This document shows positions 8,415 through 16,712 of a stretch of DNA of 64,000 bases, piece by piece. Below the pieces are notes generated by a model that saw only the letters and a program-made list of their open reading frames with translations, made no database searches and had not been told where the DNA came from. The stretch comes from Pseudomonas sp. DTU_2021_1001937_2_SI_NGA_ILE_001 (lineage in GTDB: Bacteria; Pseudomonadota; Gammaproteobacteria; Pseudomonadales; Pseudomonadaceae), in assembly GCF_032463525.1 (NCBI RefSeq), contig NZ_CP135971.1:1488001-1552000 (forward strand), in the 5' to 3' direction. Numbering within the stretch: position 1 is the first letter of the stretch; every line of letters starts with the position of its first letter. The translations under genes were made by a program, and so were the position numbers.

Positions 8415-8777
8415 ATGGCCAAGCGACTTCCCAACCTCCACACCTGGCAATGGCGCGGCTATGCCGCCAACCACCGCAACTCCACCAATCTGGCCTTGCA
8501 CCTGCTCGCAGTCCCGCTGTTCATTCTGGCAGCCCTGCTGCTGCTCGACGGTGTGTGGTCCTTTAGCCTGACCTCGATCGCCGTAGGCGTCATCGGGCTG
8601 ATTGCCGCCCTGGGCCTGCAAGGCCATGGGCATCGACTGGAGCGCCAGCCACCCGAACCGTTCGCCAACCGCAAAGACGCGGTCAGTCGCCTGCTGATGG
8701 AACAATTCGTGACCTTTCCGCGCTTTCTGCTCAGCGGTGCCTGGTGGCGCGCCTGGAAGGAACGCCACCGGCATTGA
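8415..8777 (+). CDS. DUF962 / Mpo1-like membrane protein
   Basis: This 120-residue protein (start ATG 8415 after a GAGGA site) has two membrane helices: about residues 26-45 (LALHLLAVPLFILAALLLL) and 50-70 (FSLTSIAVGVIGLIAALGL). These lie between the motifs W-R-G-Y-A-A-N-H-R-N-S-T-N and GLQGHGHRLERQPPEPF. The C-terminal half has FPRFLLSGAWWRAWKERHRH. The H-x(4)-N start, HGHRLE and W-rich end fit the DUF962 family related to yeast Mpo1, an Fe-dependent dioxygenase acting on 2-hydroxy fatty acids. Enzyme activity here is inference only. It is the first gene after the IS110 insertion and ends at a strong bidirectional hairpin. Confidence 0.75.
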   Translation: MAKRLPNLHTWQWRGYAANHRNSTNLALHLLAVPLFILAALLLLDGVWSFSLTSIAVGVIGLIAALGLQGHGHRLERQPPEPFANRKDAVSRLLMEQFVTFPRFLLSGAWWRAWKERHRH

Positions 8778-8780
8778 CGT

Positions 8781-8805
8781 CGGGCGCCACAGTCAGTGGC
8801 GCCCG
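8781..8805. terminator. Bidirectional terminator hairpin between convergent genes
   Basis: CGGGCGCCAC (8781-8790) and GTGGCGCCCG (8796-8805) form a perfect 10-bp stem with loop AGTCA, between the convergent stops at 8777 and 8812. The T-tract is absent, but the position is typical of a terminator. Confidence 0.7.
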
Positions 8806-8811
8806 CAAGGC

Positions 8812-9609
8812 TCAGCCGAATACCGTGACGGTCTGCCGGCTGATGGCGATGAGTTCCCCTTCCGGACTGTGCAGCGTGGCAGCGGTGTGTCCGTAGCCGT
8901 TATTGGCGTGCTCGACCTCGGCATGGTAGATACACCAGTCATGCGTGGTCAGTGACAGCTGCGGGTGGATGAACTCGATGGTCCAGGTCAGTGAGCTGTG
9001 CGGCGCCGGCTTCTTCAGCCAGCCCAGCAGGCCGGGTGGCCAGGCGTCGACCAGTGCCAGCACATGGGCTTCGTTCAGCGGGCCGGGTTGGCAGTCTCGC
9101 AGGCGTACATAGCCACCGATGGCCGGCGCCGGAACACCGCTGTAGGGCAAGCTGCCCAGCCCCCAGTGAATCTCCAGATGCTGCAGGAAGTCTGGCATCA
9201 CACCTTTTACGAATGGCAGCGCGGGACTCTGCTCTCGCGGCTTGACACCCTCGTAGCACGGCGGCTGGCCGTACAGCACCACCGAATCCCGTGAAACGCC
9301 GAAGCTGCCCTGCACCAGGGTCGTTACCTGGCCATTCTGAGAGGCACGCCCCAGCACCTGGGTTACCGACGAGCCCTCACGCAGAATCTCCACGTCGAAG
9401 GTGACCGGCACCTCGGGCGCGACCGGCGCGACGAAGGTAATGGCCAGTGAACGCACCTGGCGCGCGGCATCCACCCGGCGGCGCATCGCTTGGTATTGCA
9501 AGGCAGCCACCAGGCCGCCGAAGCTGGCCCGTCCTTGGGCCCACTCGGTGGGAATGGTCACGGCTGCCGGATTGTCAGCGGCTGCAGCCAACAGGTCGGT
9601 GAAATTCAT
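8812..9609 (-). CDS. Acyl-CoA thioesterase, double-hotdog (TesB/4HBT_3 type)
   Basis: This protein is predicted to hydrolyse acyl-CoA thioesters. From ATG 9609 (MNFTDLLAAAADNPAAVTIP, GGAGCC upstream) it has 265 residues, the usual length for a tandem-hotdog thioesterase. The first hotdog (~15-130) has WAQGRASFGGLVAALQYQAM, where the helix after GRASFGG is typical, and SLAITFVAPV followed by VEILREGSSVTQVLGRASQNG. The second (~145-265) has IGGYVRLRDCQPGPLNEAHVLALVDAWPP and LTWTIEFIHPQLSLTTHDWCIYHAEVEHANNGYGHTAATLHSPEGELIAISRQTVTVFG. The end fits the family's W-x(3)-G-x-L-(I/V)-A-x-x-x-Q pattern. It stands between a convergent DUF962 gene and a CHAD gene. Confidence 0.88.
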   Translation of the reverse strand: MNFTDLLAAAADNPAAVTIPTEWAQGRASFGGLVAALQYQAMRRRVDAARQVRSLAITFVAPVAPEVPVTFDVEILREGSSVTQVLGRASQNGQVTTLVQGSFGVSRDSVVLYGQPPCYEGVKPREQSPALPFVKGVMPDFLQHLEIHWGLGSLPYSGVPAPAIGGYVRLRDCQPGPLNEAHVLALVDAWPPGLLGWLKKPAPHSSLTWTIEFIHPQLSLTTHDWCIYHAEVEHANNGYGHTAATLHSPEGELIAISRQTVTVFG

Positions 9610-9701
9610 GCAAGGCTCCGCTTCGTTGTGGTCTGAGGACCGCCACAGCTTAGCCAGCTCGCCTGCAACTGCAAAAAGGCATTTACGCCATTGATGCCGC
9701 C

Positions 9702-10469
9702 TCAGGCCTCGAAACAGGCTTGCCCGAGGCGTTGCAAGGCGATATCCGAGTGCCGCTGCGCCTCTTCGATACCGGACCGCCACAGCGCGACACAGGGCGC
9801 CAGGTCTGCATGGTGCTCGGCCAGGGCCAGCCATTGCAGACGGTCGTGCCAGTCGCCCAGGGCACCTTGCGCGCGCTTGAGATGAGCCGCCATGCCGGAC
9901 GGTTGATGGCTGAGCCGTGGATAGACTTCGGCGGCATAGCGTACCCGCTTGATCAGCAGGCGCAGGTGATGCCGATCATGCTCGGGATCGGCCATCGCCT
10001 CGCGCAGCTTGTCCCATTGCTTGTCCAGGCGCTTTTCGATGCGTCTGCGCAGGCCGCGCAAATGCCCTTCGCGCTGCTGCTCGCGCAGCCGTTCAGGGAA
10101 CTTGCCCAGCCGTTCGAACAGACGCTTGAGTTCCGGGCTCAGGGCCACTTTCGGACAGGTCTGCTGCAGATGCTGGTCACGTGGCCTGGCCAGGCTCTGC
10201 CAGCCGTGCGCATTGAGGTATTCGCACAGCACCTGCTGGTCACGCAACGGTGTGGTCACGCGCCCGACCTCCCGCGCCGCGTCTTCCAGTTCGTCGACCC
10301 CGTCAACTCCCCGCAAGGGTCGCAACACGCTGCGCAGACGACGTACCGTGGTACGCAGGTCGTGCAAGGCCTCGCTGTCAGTGGAAACCGCCAGGCGTGC
10401 CTGGCAGGCAAACAGGCGCACTTCCAGCGCCAGGACTTCGGCAATCAGATGCCCCACCATCGATGTCAT
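9702..10469 (-). CDS. CHAD domain protein
   Basis: The 255-residue product is a single CHAD domain (conserved histidine alpha-helical domain), which in characterised cases binds inorganic polyphosphate with conserved His and basic residues. Visible family marks are ALHDLRTTVRRLRSVLRPL near residue 35, the HHLRLLIKRVRYAAEVY block at about 168-184, and LKRAQGALGDWHDRLQWLALAEHH at about 197-220. The N-terminal CYTH domain that often accompanies CHAD is absent. The start at ATG 10469 is preceded by a G-rich stretch rather than a good ribosome site. It lies 13 bp downstream of tgpA, so it is probably co-transcribed with the moxR operon. Confidence 0.87.
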   Translation of the reverse strand: MTSMVGHLIAEVLALEVRLFACQARLAVSTDSEALHDLRTTVRRLRSVLRPLRGVDGVDELEDAAREVGRVTTPLRDQQVLCEYLNAHGWQSLARPRDQHLQQTCPKVALSPELKRLFERLGKFPERLREQQREGHLRGLRRRIEKRLDKQWDKLREAMADPEHDRHHLRLLIKRVRYAAEVYPRLSHQPSGMAAHLKRAQGALGDWHDRLQWLALAEHHADLAPCVALWRSGIEEAQRHSDIALQRLGQACFEA

Positions 10470-10482
10470 GATCTACCCCCGC

Positions 10483-12489
10483 TCAGGATTCTGTGGTCTT
10501 GCCAGCAGCCCGTCGCCATGGCAATTGACGACGCACATCCTTGAGCGCGCGGCGCAGGCCGTGCAACGAGCTGGCAGGCGCGGCGTAGCGCAACGCCACG
10601 AATTGTCCGGTGAACGCCGTTATGGCGCCGGCCTGCCTTGGAAAATGACGAGCCGCACGCTCGCCGAATGCCTGGGCCCCCTCGCCCGGCAGGCGTTGCA
10701 GTCCGTGCTGCGCCAACAAGCGTTCGAACGTGTTGAACAGCCGAAGTTGCGCGTCGCTTTCACGCAGCCACGGTTTGAACAGCCACAGCGCGGCCAGCCC
10801 CAGGCTCAGCAGCAAGCCGCCCAGAAAGGCCAGCGCCTGCCAACCGGAAAACCAGCGGTCGAGTATCTGCAACTGCTGCTGCCCCTGGTAGCCCAGCACC
10901 CAGCGCTGCCAGCTGTAGTTGAGATTGTCCCAGCTCAGACGCAGCGCGTTGACCCACGGCACGTGGCGATAGCGCAGCACCGACATCGGGGCATCGGCCA
11001 GGAAGGCTTCGTCGGCGGCCAGGGCCTGCTCCAGGCCTTGCTCGATGCGCAACGGCGCTACGGCGGCAGTCGGATCGACGCTCAGCCAGCCACGCCCCGG
11101 CTGCCAGTATTCGACCCAGGCATGCGCATCGAACTGGCGTATGGTCAGATACTCGCCTTCGGGATTGAGTTCGCCGCCCTGGTAGCCGGCTACTACACGC
11201 GCCGGGATACCGGCGGCGCGCAGCACGAAGACCATGGCACCGGCATAGTGGGCGCAGAAGCCCTGGCGGCTGTTGAACAGAAAATCATCGACACTGTCCG
11301 GCCCCAGCACCGGCGGTTTGAGGGTATAGCGGTAAGGCGGCTGGCGGAAGGTGTCGAGCAGCGCCCCGACCAGTCGGTCGGCTTGCGGGTAGCGTCGATG
11401 CAGGTCAGCCGCCCACTGGCGCGCCTGCGGGTTGCCCCGCGCCGGCAGTTGCAGCGCCTGACGCTGCACGCCCTCCCCCGGCTGCAGGTCGCGCACGGCT
11501 TCAGGCCAGGACTTCACGTTGTACATCAGAGACTGACTCACCGGGCGGCGGCGCTGCAGACGAAAGTCGCCCATCAGGCGTACGTCAGGCTGATCGGTCT
11601 GGGCCACGTCGAGGCTCGGCAGCCAGGGCTTGCCACTGGGCTCCATGACAATGCTGTAGGCCAGCGGCGCGCCGTCCTTTTGCCAGTCGGGAAACTGCAC
11701 ACTCTGCGTCTGCGGTGACTGCGACCAGCGCCGGCCATCGAACAGGTCGAGGGTCAGGCTACGCCAGTACAGACGCTCGCGTGGCGGCAGGTCGCCCTCG
11801 AAGCTGGCACGGAACACCAGCGCCGAGGAACGTCCCAGCTCGGCGATATCCCCCGGCGACATGCTGTCGGAAAGCCCGGTGAGGCCCTTGTTGCTGGGCT
11901 GCGGCAACGACCACAGCGGGTCCAGGCGCGGAAAGAACAGAAACAGCACCAGCATCAGCGGCACCGCCTGCACCACCAGTTTCACCGCCAGGCGCAGCGA
12001 GGCGGCCGGGTGGCCGCTGGGATCGCTGCGCTGCAGGCCGATCATCGCCGCCAGCAGCGTAGTCACCGGCAGCAGGGTGAACAGCGCCCAGCCCAGGGCA
12101 CTCTCGAACAGGTAGCCCACCAGCACGCAGAAAAAGCCCAGGAAGATCAGCACCTGGGCATCACGGTGGCTGTGCATCTCCAGCATCTTCAGTACGAAGG
12201 CGGCGATCAGCAGCGCCGCGCCGGCTTCCAGCCCCACCAGGCTGCCCCGCGCCAGGTACACTCCGCCGGCGGTGCCGACCATCAGGGCGGCCTTGACCCA
12301 GGTGCCCGGGATGCGTGCACGCATGCGAAAAATCTGGATGCGCCACAGCGTGCAGACCAGCCACAGGCCCACCAGCGGCACGGGAATGTGCGGGATGAAA
12401 GGGACGATGATCAGCGCCTGGGCCAGCAACAGCCAGGTCAGTGCGGTGCGCGTGATGGGCCGGCCCAGCTCGGCAGCGCTGCCGTTCAT
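10483..12489 (-). CDS. Transglutaminase-like TgpA membrane protein (DUF3488)
   Basis: This resembles TgpA of P. aeruginosa, an inner-membrane protein with a periplasmic transglutaminase fold linked to the cell envelope. Starting at ATG 12489 it has 668 residues. Several TM helices lie at ~15-185. A periplasmic region follows, in which NSRQGFCAHYAGAMVFVLRAAGIPARVVAGY holds the predicted catalytic Cys, FDAHAWVEYW the His and GWLSVDPTAAV the Asp. One TM segment (LAFLGGLLLSLGLAALWLF) near 565 and a helical cytoplasmic tail complete the protein. Its ATG overlaps the stop of the DUF58 gene as ATGA, indicating translational coupling in a moxR-DUF58-tgpA operon. Confidence 0.93.
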   Translation of the reverse strand: MNGSAAELGRPITRTALTWLLLAQALIIVPFIPHIPVPLVGLWLVCTLWRIQIFRMRARIPGTWVKAALMVGTAGGVYLARGSLVGLEAGAALLIAAFVLKMLEMHSHRDAQVLIFLGFFCVLVGYLFESALGWALFTLLPVTTLLAAMIGLQRSDPSGHPAASLRLAVKLVVQAVPLMLVLFLFFPRLDPLWSLPQPSNKGLTGLSDSMSPGDIAELGRSSALVFRASFEGDLPPRERLYWRSLTLDLFDGRRWSQSPQTQSVQFPDWQKDGAPLAYSIVMEPSGKPWLPSLDVAQTDQPDVRLMGDFRLQRRRPVSQSLMYNVKSWPEAVRDLQPGEGVQRQALQLPARGNPQARQWAADLHRRYPQADRLVGALLDTFRQPPYRYTLKPPVLGPDSVDDFLFNSRQGFCAHYAGAMVFVLRAAGIPARVVAGYQGGELNPEGEYLTIRQFDAHAWVEYWQPGRGWLSVDPTAAVAPLRIEQGLEQALAADEAFLADAPMSVLRYRHVPWVNALRLSWDNLNYSWQRWVLGYQGQQQLQILDRWFSGWQALAFLGGLLLSLGLAALWLFKPWLRESDAQLRLFNTFERLLAQHGLQRLPGEGAQAFGERAARHFPRQAGAITAFTGQFVALRYAAPASSLHGLRRALKDVRRQLPWRRAAGKTTES

Positions 12490-13442
12490 GGGCGCACGCC
12501 GTACAGCGCCAGGGCACGCAGGCAAGTGTCGCGGTGGCCCTCGCCGCTGTCGGCGGCCACCTCGTAGCCCGGCAGGCGCAGGGCAAAGGGTTGCTGGCGC
12601 TGGGAAAGCTCCAGCACCCAGTAGCACAGGCGCGACAGGCGCTCTTCGATATCACCGGCCATGGCCATGAAGTCCAGGCACAGGTCATGGCCGCTCAGGT
12701 CACTGAATTCCTTGACCAGCAACCCCTGCCCCCGCGACCAGGCCTTCCAGTGCAGGCGCCGCAGGTTGTCACCCGGCACGTAATTACGCAAACCCTGGTA
12801 GTCGTCCACCCCCTGGCCACGGGTCAGCTGCCCATCGTCTTCGGCGTGCGGCTGCACCCCGGCCAACAACGGTATGCGCCCGGCCACCGGTTGCGGATAG
12901 ATGAGCACGCTTTGCTCCAGGTCCAGCCAGGTCCAGGCGCGCAGCAGGCCCAGCGGGAACACGCTTTCGACACGGATACGCGGCGCCTTCAGCCAACCAC
13001 GGGCTTGTGATGGCAGCGCCAGCTCCAGCTCGCTGTGACCGTTGCTGGCCACGTCGCGGCACTGCAGTTGCTCGCGGCTCCAGCCCACACCAATGGCCTG
13101 GTGCGACTGGCCGGTGCTGTCCAGACGCAGGCGCAGCAGCACGGTCTCACCGACGAACACCGCGCGTGTCGCGCTGGCACTGAGCACCAGCGCACTGAGA
13201 TTACGGTAGGTGTGCAGGATGGCAAGCACGCCCAGCGACAGCAGCAGAAAGGTCAATGCATAGGCCAGGCTGTTCTGGTAGTTGATCGAGGCCAGCAGCA
13301 TCAGCACCAACACCAGGGCGAACGCTGCGCCGCTGCGCGTAGGCAGGATGAAGATGCGCCGGTGGTCGAGCACCACCCGGGGCGCCGCCGGAATGCGGCG
13401 GGCCAGCCAGCGATGCCAGAACGGCTTGAAGGGGCCGATCAC
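12486..13442 (-). CDS. DUF58 domain protein, partner of MoxR
   Basis: DUF58 proteins are membrane-anchored, have a vWA-like C-terminal region and occur next to MoxR ATPases. Two TM helices are visible near the N-terminus (GAAFALVLVLMLLASINY, AYALTFLLLSLGVLAILHTY). The signature YVPGDNLRRLHWKAWSRGQG, followed by LLVKEF, lies in the last third. I favour GTG 13442 as the start (318 residues, VIGPFKPFWHRW) because it forms a GTGA overlap with the moxR stop, mirroring the ATGA overlap at the other end. An ATG at 13469 is possible but would overlap moxR by 31 bp and adds only MVAARGAGA. Confidence 0.9.
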   Translation of the reverse strand: MIGPFKPFWHRWLARRIPAAPRVVLDHRRIFILPTRSGAAFALVLVLMLLASINYQNSLAYALTFLLLSLGVLAILHTYRNLSALVLSASATRAVFVGETVLLRLRLDSTGQSHQAIGVGWSREQLQCRDVASNGHSELELALPSQARGWLKAPRIRVESVFPLGLLRAWTWLDLEQSVLIYPQPVAGRIPLLAGVQPHAEDDGQLTRGQGVDDYQGLRNYVPGDNLRRLHWKAWSRGQGLLVKEFSDLSGHDLCLDFMAMAGDIEERLSRLCYWVLELSQRQQPFALRLPGYEVAADSGEGHRDTCLRALALYGVRP

Positions 13443-14356
13443 AGCACCGGCACCTCGCGCAGCAACCACTGCACCAGGGCGTTGCCACCATGCCCGGTGG
13501 GGTCGCTGCGCTCACGCAGGCGATGGCCGACCACCGCAGGCAGAATGGCCTGGACGTCTTCGGGAATGACATAGTCGCGATTGAGCAGCAGCGCCCAGGC
13601 CCTGGCCGCCGCCAGGATCGCCAGGCTGGCGCGGGGCGACAGGCCGAAGGCGAACTGCGGCTGGCTGCGGGTGGCCTCGACCAGACGCAGCACGTAGTCG
13701 ACCAGCGCATCGCTGGCCCGCACCTGACGTGCCTGGGCCTGCAGCAGGCCCAGCTCGGCATGGTTGAGCAGCGCCTGCACCTGGGGCAGCAAGACGCGGC
13801 GTGACTGGCCAAGCAGCAAGGCGCGCTCCGCCGAACGCGACGGGTAACCCATGGAGATGCGCATCAGGAAGCGGTCGAGTTGCGATTCCGGCAAGGCGAA
13901 CGTACCGCCGGAGCTGAACGGGTTCTGAGTGGCAATGACGAAGAACGGATCGGGCAGCAGACGCGTGGCGCCCTCGATCGACACCTGCCCTTCTTCCATG
14001 GCTTCGAGCAGCGCGCTCTGGCTCTTGGGCGTGGCGCGGTTGATTTCATCAGCCAGCACCAGCTCGGTGAAGATCGGCCCCGGGTGGAAGGTGAACTGCC
14101 CGGTTTCGCGATCGAATACCGAAGTGCCGAGGATGTCCCCCGGCAACAGGTCGGAAGTGAATTGAATGCGCTGGTAACTCAGGCCCAGTACCCGGGCCAG
14201 GGTATGGCTGAGCGTGGTCTTGCCCATGCCGGGCAAGTCCTCGATCAACAGATGACCGCCGGCCAGCAGGCAGGTCATGGCCAGGCGTACCTGCGCTTCC
14301 TTGCCCAGCACGATTTCGTTGATCGCACTGAGGCATGCATCCAGTGTTCTGCCCAT
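13439..14356 (-). CDS. MoxR-type AAA+ ATPase
   Basis: This is a chaperone-like AAA+ ATPase of the MoxR class with 305 residues. Walker A is LPGMGKTT (41-48). Walker B is in LVLADEINRATPKSQSALLEAMEEGQVSIEG. The sensor region is PFFVIATQNPFSSGGTFALPESQLDRFLMRI, and a C-terminal lid contains FGLSPRASLAILAAARAWALL. This is the first gene of a four-gene minus-strand unit with DUF58, tgpA and CHAD genes. MoxR proteins are thought to mature or assemble partner proteins, here most likely the DUF58/TgpA pair in the envelope, which is inference from gene order. Confidence 0.94.
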   Translation of the reverse strand: MGRTLDACLSAINEIVLGKEAQVRLAMTCLLAGGHLLIEDLPGMGKTTLSHTLARVLGLSYQRIQFTSDLLPGDILGTSVFDRETGQFTFHPGPIFTELVLADEINRATPKSQSALLEAMEEGQVSIEGATRLLPDPFFVIATQNPFSSGGTFALPESQLDRFLMRISMGYPSRSAERALLLGQSRRVLLPQVQALLNHAELGLLQAQARQVRASDALVDYVLRLVEATRSQPQFAFGLSPRASLAILAAARAWALLLNRDYVIPEDVQAILPAVVGHRLRERSDPTGHGGNALVQWLLREVPVL

Positions 14357-14483
14357 TACCCAGCCTCTCTCGACATCTGCTCGTGGCCATTACAATGCCA
14401 CAGGTGAGCACGCTATAGAGTTAGCGTAGGCGCTTTCCTCGCAGAACGGGGCTCGCTGGCCAAGCTTTTGCGTGACGCACCGA

Positions 14484-14762
14484 TCAACGACCGGCGCGCG
14501 ACTCGCGAATGTAGAAGCGGGCCTTCTCGGCTTTCTGGGTGCAGCCTTCGAAACCTTCGAACTGCTGCTGGGTCTTCGCCGCGGTGAGCAGCGACAGCGC
14601 CTTGGAGTAACTGACCGTGCCGGCGAAGCCTTCGGCCTTGGCCAGGTCGAGTTCATGCCAGGCTGCATCGAGTTCGGTGCCGCAGCTGGCCCGATAGTTG
14701 GTCTTGCCGGCACAGCCCGCAAGCGCCACGATGACCAGGGGCAGACAGATCCAGGCTTTCAT
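14484..14762 (-). CDS. Small lipoprotein (DUF4398-like)
   Basis: This 92-residue protein starts at ATG 14762 (MKAWICLPLVIVALAGCAGK) with a clear signal peptide and lipobox LAGC, so it should be lipidated at Cys17. The mature part is short and helical, with ELDAAWHELDLAKAEGFAGTVSYSKALSLLTAAKTQQQFEGFEGC and ending CTQKAEKARFYIRESRAGR. It resembles the small DUF4398-type helical lipoproteins of Pseudomonas. Two Cys residues in the mature part (in RASCGTE and EGCTQK) could form a disulfide. It stands alone between the moxR operon and the divergent patatin gene. No function is assigned. Confidence 0.8.
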   Translation of the reverse strand: MKAWICLPLVIVALAGCAGKTNYRASCGTELDAAWHELDLAKAEGFAGTVSYSKALSLLTAAKTQQQFEGFEGCTQKAEKARFYIRESRAGR

Positions 14763-14907
14763 GGGAATGGTTCCTCGAAGAGAATTGGGGTAACGGCTTT
14801 GACGGTGCATGGCCGCGAAAGTGCCATGACGACCGGCGTTTCACCCCAGTTTTTTCTCGCCCTCGGCTTGCGATGCCCTCACATCAATCCGCACAAGGAA
14901 CCTGGCA

Positions 14908-15936
14908 ATGAGCAAACGAATAGCACTGGTCCTGGGCTCGGGCGGTGCACGGGGTTATGCGCACATCGGCGTGATCGAAGAACTGGAACGGCGCGGCTAC
15001 CAGATCGCCTGCATCGCCGGCTGCTCGATGGGCGCAGTGGTCGGCGGCATCTACGCCGCGGGGCGCTTGCCGCACTACCGCCAGTGGATCGAGAGCCTGG
15101 ACTACCTCGACGTGCTGCGCCTGGTGGATGTGAGCTTTCGCCTGGGAGCGATCCGTGGCGAAAAGGTGTTCGGCCAGATCCGCGAAATCGTCGGCGAGAT
15201 CAACATCGAGGACCTGGCGATTCCCTACACGGCGGTGGCCACCGACCTCACCAACCAGCAGGAAATCTGGTTCCAGGAAGGCTGCCTGCACCAGGCCATG
15301 CGGGCCTCGGCGGCCATCCCCAGTCTGTTCACCCCAGTGCTGCAAGGCTCGCGCATGCTGGTCGACGGCGGGCTGCTCAACCCGCTGCCCATCGTGCCGG
15401 TGGTGTCCAGCCATTGCGACCTGATCGTCGCCGTCAACCTCAACGCCTCGCACCAGCAGCACTACAGCCTGCCGGTGATCGAACGCCCGCCGGCGGTGAA
15501 GAAGCGCTTCGACCTGCTGCTCGACTCGCTGGGCTCGCGCCTGCCGTTCCGGCGCAAGCTGGCCGGTGAAGACGACACGCTGTTGCCTCCCCCGCAGCCG
15601 CCCAACCCCTGGCTGACCGAAGCCAGTGCCGACCCGCAGGGCCAGCAGCCCGCCGCCGCGCCCGAAGCGCCGGGCGCGCCGAAGTCCGCCACCGGCGCGG
15701 TGATCGTCGACAACGTCGGCCCGGCCTCGCTGCTGGACCTGATCAACCAGAGTTTCGAGGTGATGCAGACCTCCCTGGCGCAGTACAAGATCGCCGGTTA
15801 CCCGCCGGATATCCTTATCAACGTGCCCAAGCGGGTGTGCCGCTTCTTCGAGTTCTACAAAGCCCCGGAACTGATCGCCCTGGGCCGCGAAATCGCCCGC
15901 GACACCCTGGACCGTTATGAAGGCGAAGGGCGCTGA
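14908..15936 (+). CDS. Patatin-like phospholipase (RssA-like)
   Basis: This is a predicted serine acyl hydrolase of the bacterial patatin/RssA type. The 342-residue product begins MSKRIALVLGSGGARGYAHIG, giving the G-rich oxyanion loop. The nucleophile is Ser40 in GCSMG and the catalytic Asp is D153 in VDGGLLNPLP, completing the Ser-Asp dyad. A Pro/Ala-rich linker (about residues 225-265) separates the catalytic domain from a C-terminal part with SLLDLINQSFEVMQTSLAQYKIAGYPPDILINVPK. No signal peptide is visible, so it is probably cytoplasmic or membrane-associated. AAGGAA precedes ATG 14908. It converges on kdpE with a 48 bp gap. Confidence 0.92.
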   Translation: MSKRIALVLGSGGARGYAHIGVIEELERRGYQIACIAGCSMGAVVGGIYAAGRLPHYRQWIESLDYLDVLRLVDVSFRLGAIRGEKVFGQIREIVGEINIEDLAIPYTAVATDLTNQQEIWFQEGCLHQAMRASAAIPSLFTPVLQGSRMLVDGGLLNPLPIVPVVSSHCDLIVAVNLNASHQQHYSLPVIERPPAVKKRFDLLLDSLGSRLPFRRKLAGEDDTLLPPPQPPNPWLTEASADPQGQQPAAAPEAPGAPKSATGAVIVDNVGPASLLDLINQSFEVMQTSLAQYKIAGYPPDILINVPKRVCRFFEFYKAPELIALGREIARDTLDRYEGEGR

Positions 15937-15984
15937 GCCGCGCGGCACAGCAAGGCTGGGTGACAGTGGTTTGAGCCGCGCCTT

Positions 15985-16680
15985 TCAGGCCTCGGCGGCG
16001 GCCAGGCGGTAGCCGACGCCCGCCTCGGTGATGATGTAGCGCGGCGCAGTCGGGTCGTCGGCCAGCTTCTGGCGCAAATGGCCGATGACGATGCGCAGGT
16101 AGTGGGTGTCCTGGATGTGGGTCGGCCCCCAGACCTCACGCAACAGGTGCTGCTGAGTAATCACCCGCCCAGGGTGGCGAGCCAGTTCGGCCAGCACCGC
16201 GTATTCCTTGCGGGTCAGGGCCACATCCTGCGTATTGAGTTGCACCCGGCGGCTGGCCAGGTCGATGTGCAGGGCGCCCAGCTGCAGGGCCGCCGGGGCT
16301 GGCTGGCCCTCGGGCCGCTGGCGCAGCAGGGCGCGGACCCTGGCGAGGAACTCCTGGATACCGAAGGGCTTGGTCACGTAGTCGTTGGCGCCGCCGTCCA
16401 GGGCCTGGACCTTCTGCGCCTCGCTGGCGCGCACCGAGAGCACCATCACCGGCACATGCAGCCATTCGCGCAGTTCCACCAGCAACTGCTGGCCGTCCAT
16501 GTCCGGCAGGCCCAGGTCGAGCACCACCAGGTCGGGGCGATTCAGCGCCGCCTGGTTCAGACCCTCGGCGCCATTGGCCGCCTCCAGCACCTTATAGCCC
16601 TGGGAGGCCAGGCTGATGCGCAGGAACTTGCGGATCTGCGGTTCGTCATCGATGACGAGAATGGTCGAAGTCTGGCTCAT
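15985..16680 (-). CDS. kdpE: KDP operon response regulator KdpE
   Basis: KdpE activates kdpFABC when phosphorylated by KdpD. From ATG 16680 it has 231 residues, the usual length. The receiver domain has ILVIDDEPQIRKFLR, phospho-acceptor D55 in LVVLDLGLPDMDG, and VTKPFGIQEFLARVRALLRR. The OmpR-type winged helix (~130-225) has LTRKEYAVLAELARHPGRVITQQHLLREVWGP and THYLRIVIGHLRQKLADDPTAPRYIITEAGVGYRL. It lies 32 bp after kdpD as the last gene of the operon. The upstream extension to 16695 adds five residues without a better ribosome site. Confidence 0.95.
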   Translation of the reverse strand: MSQTSTILVIDDEPQIRKFLRISLASQGYKVLEAANGAEGLNQAALNRPDLVVLDLGLPDMDGQQLLVELREWLHVPVMVLSVRASEAQKVQALDGGANDYVTKPFGIQEFLARVRALLRQRPEGQPAPAALQLGALHIDLASRRVQLNTQDVALTRKEYAVLAELARHPGRVITQQHLLREVWGPTHIQDTHYLRIVIGHLRQKLADDPTAPRYIITEAGVGYRLAAAEA

Positions 16681-16712
16681 GATTGCCCTGCGCAAATGTG
16701 CATTACCCTACC

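Noticed and set aside
12489..12627. Upstream start for TgpA at 12627
   Set aside because: It would overlap DUF58 by 140 bp; ATG 12489 forms an ATGA junction and gives a normal N-terminus.
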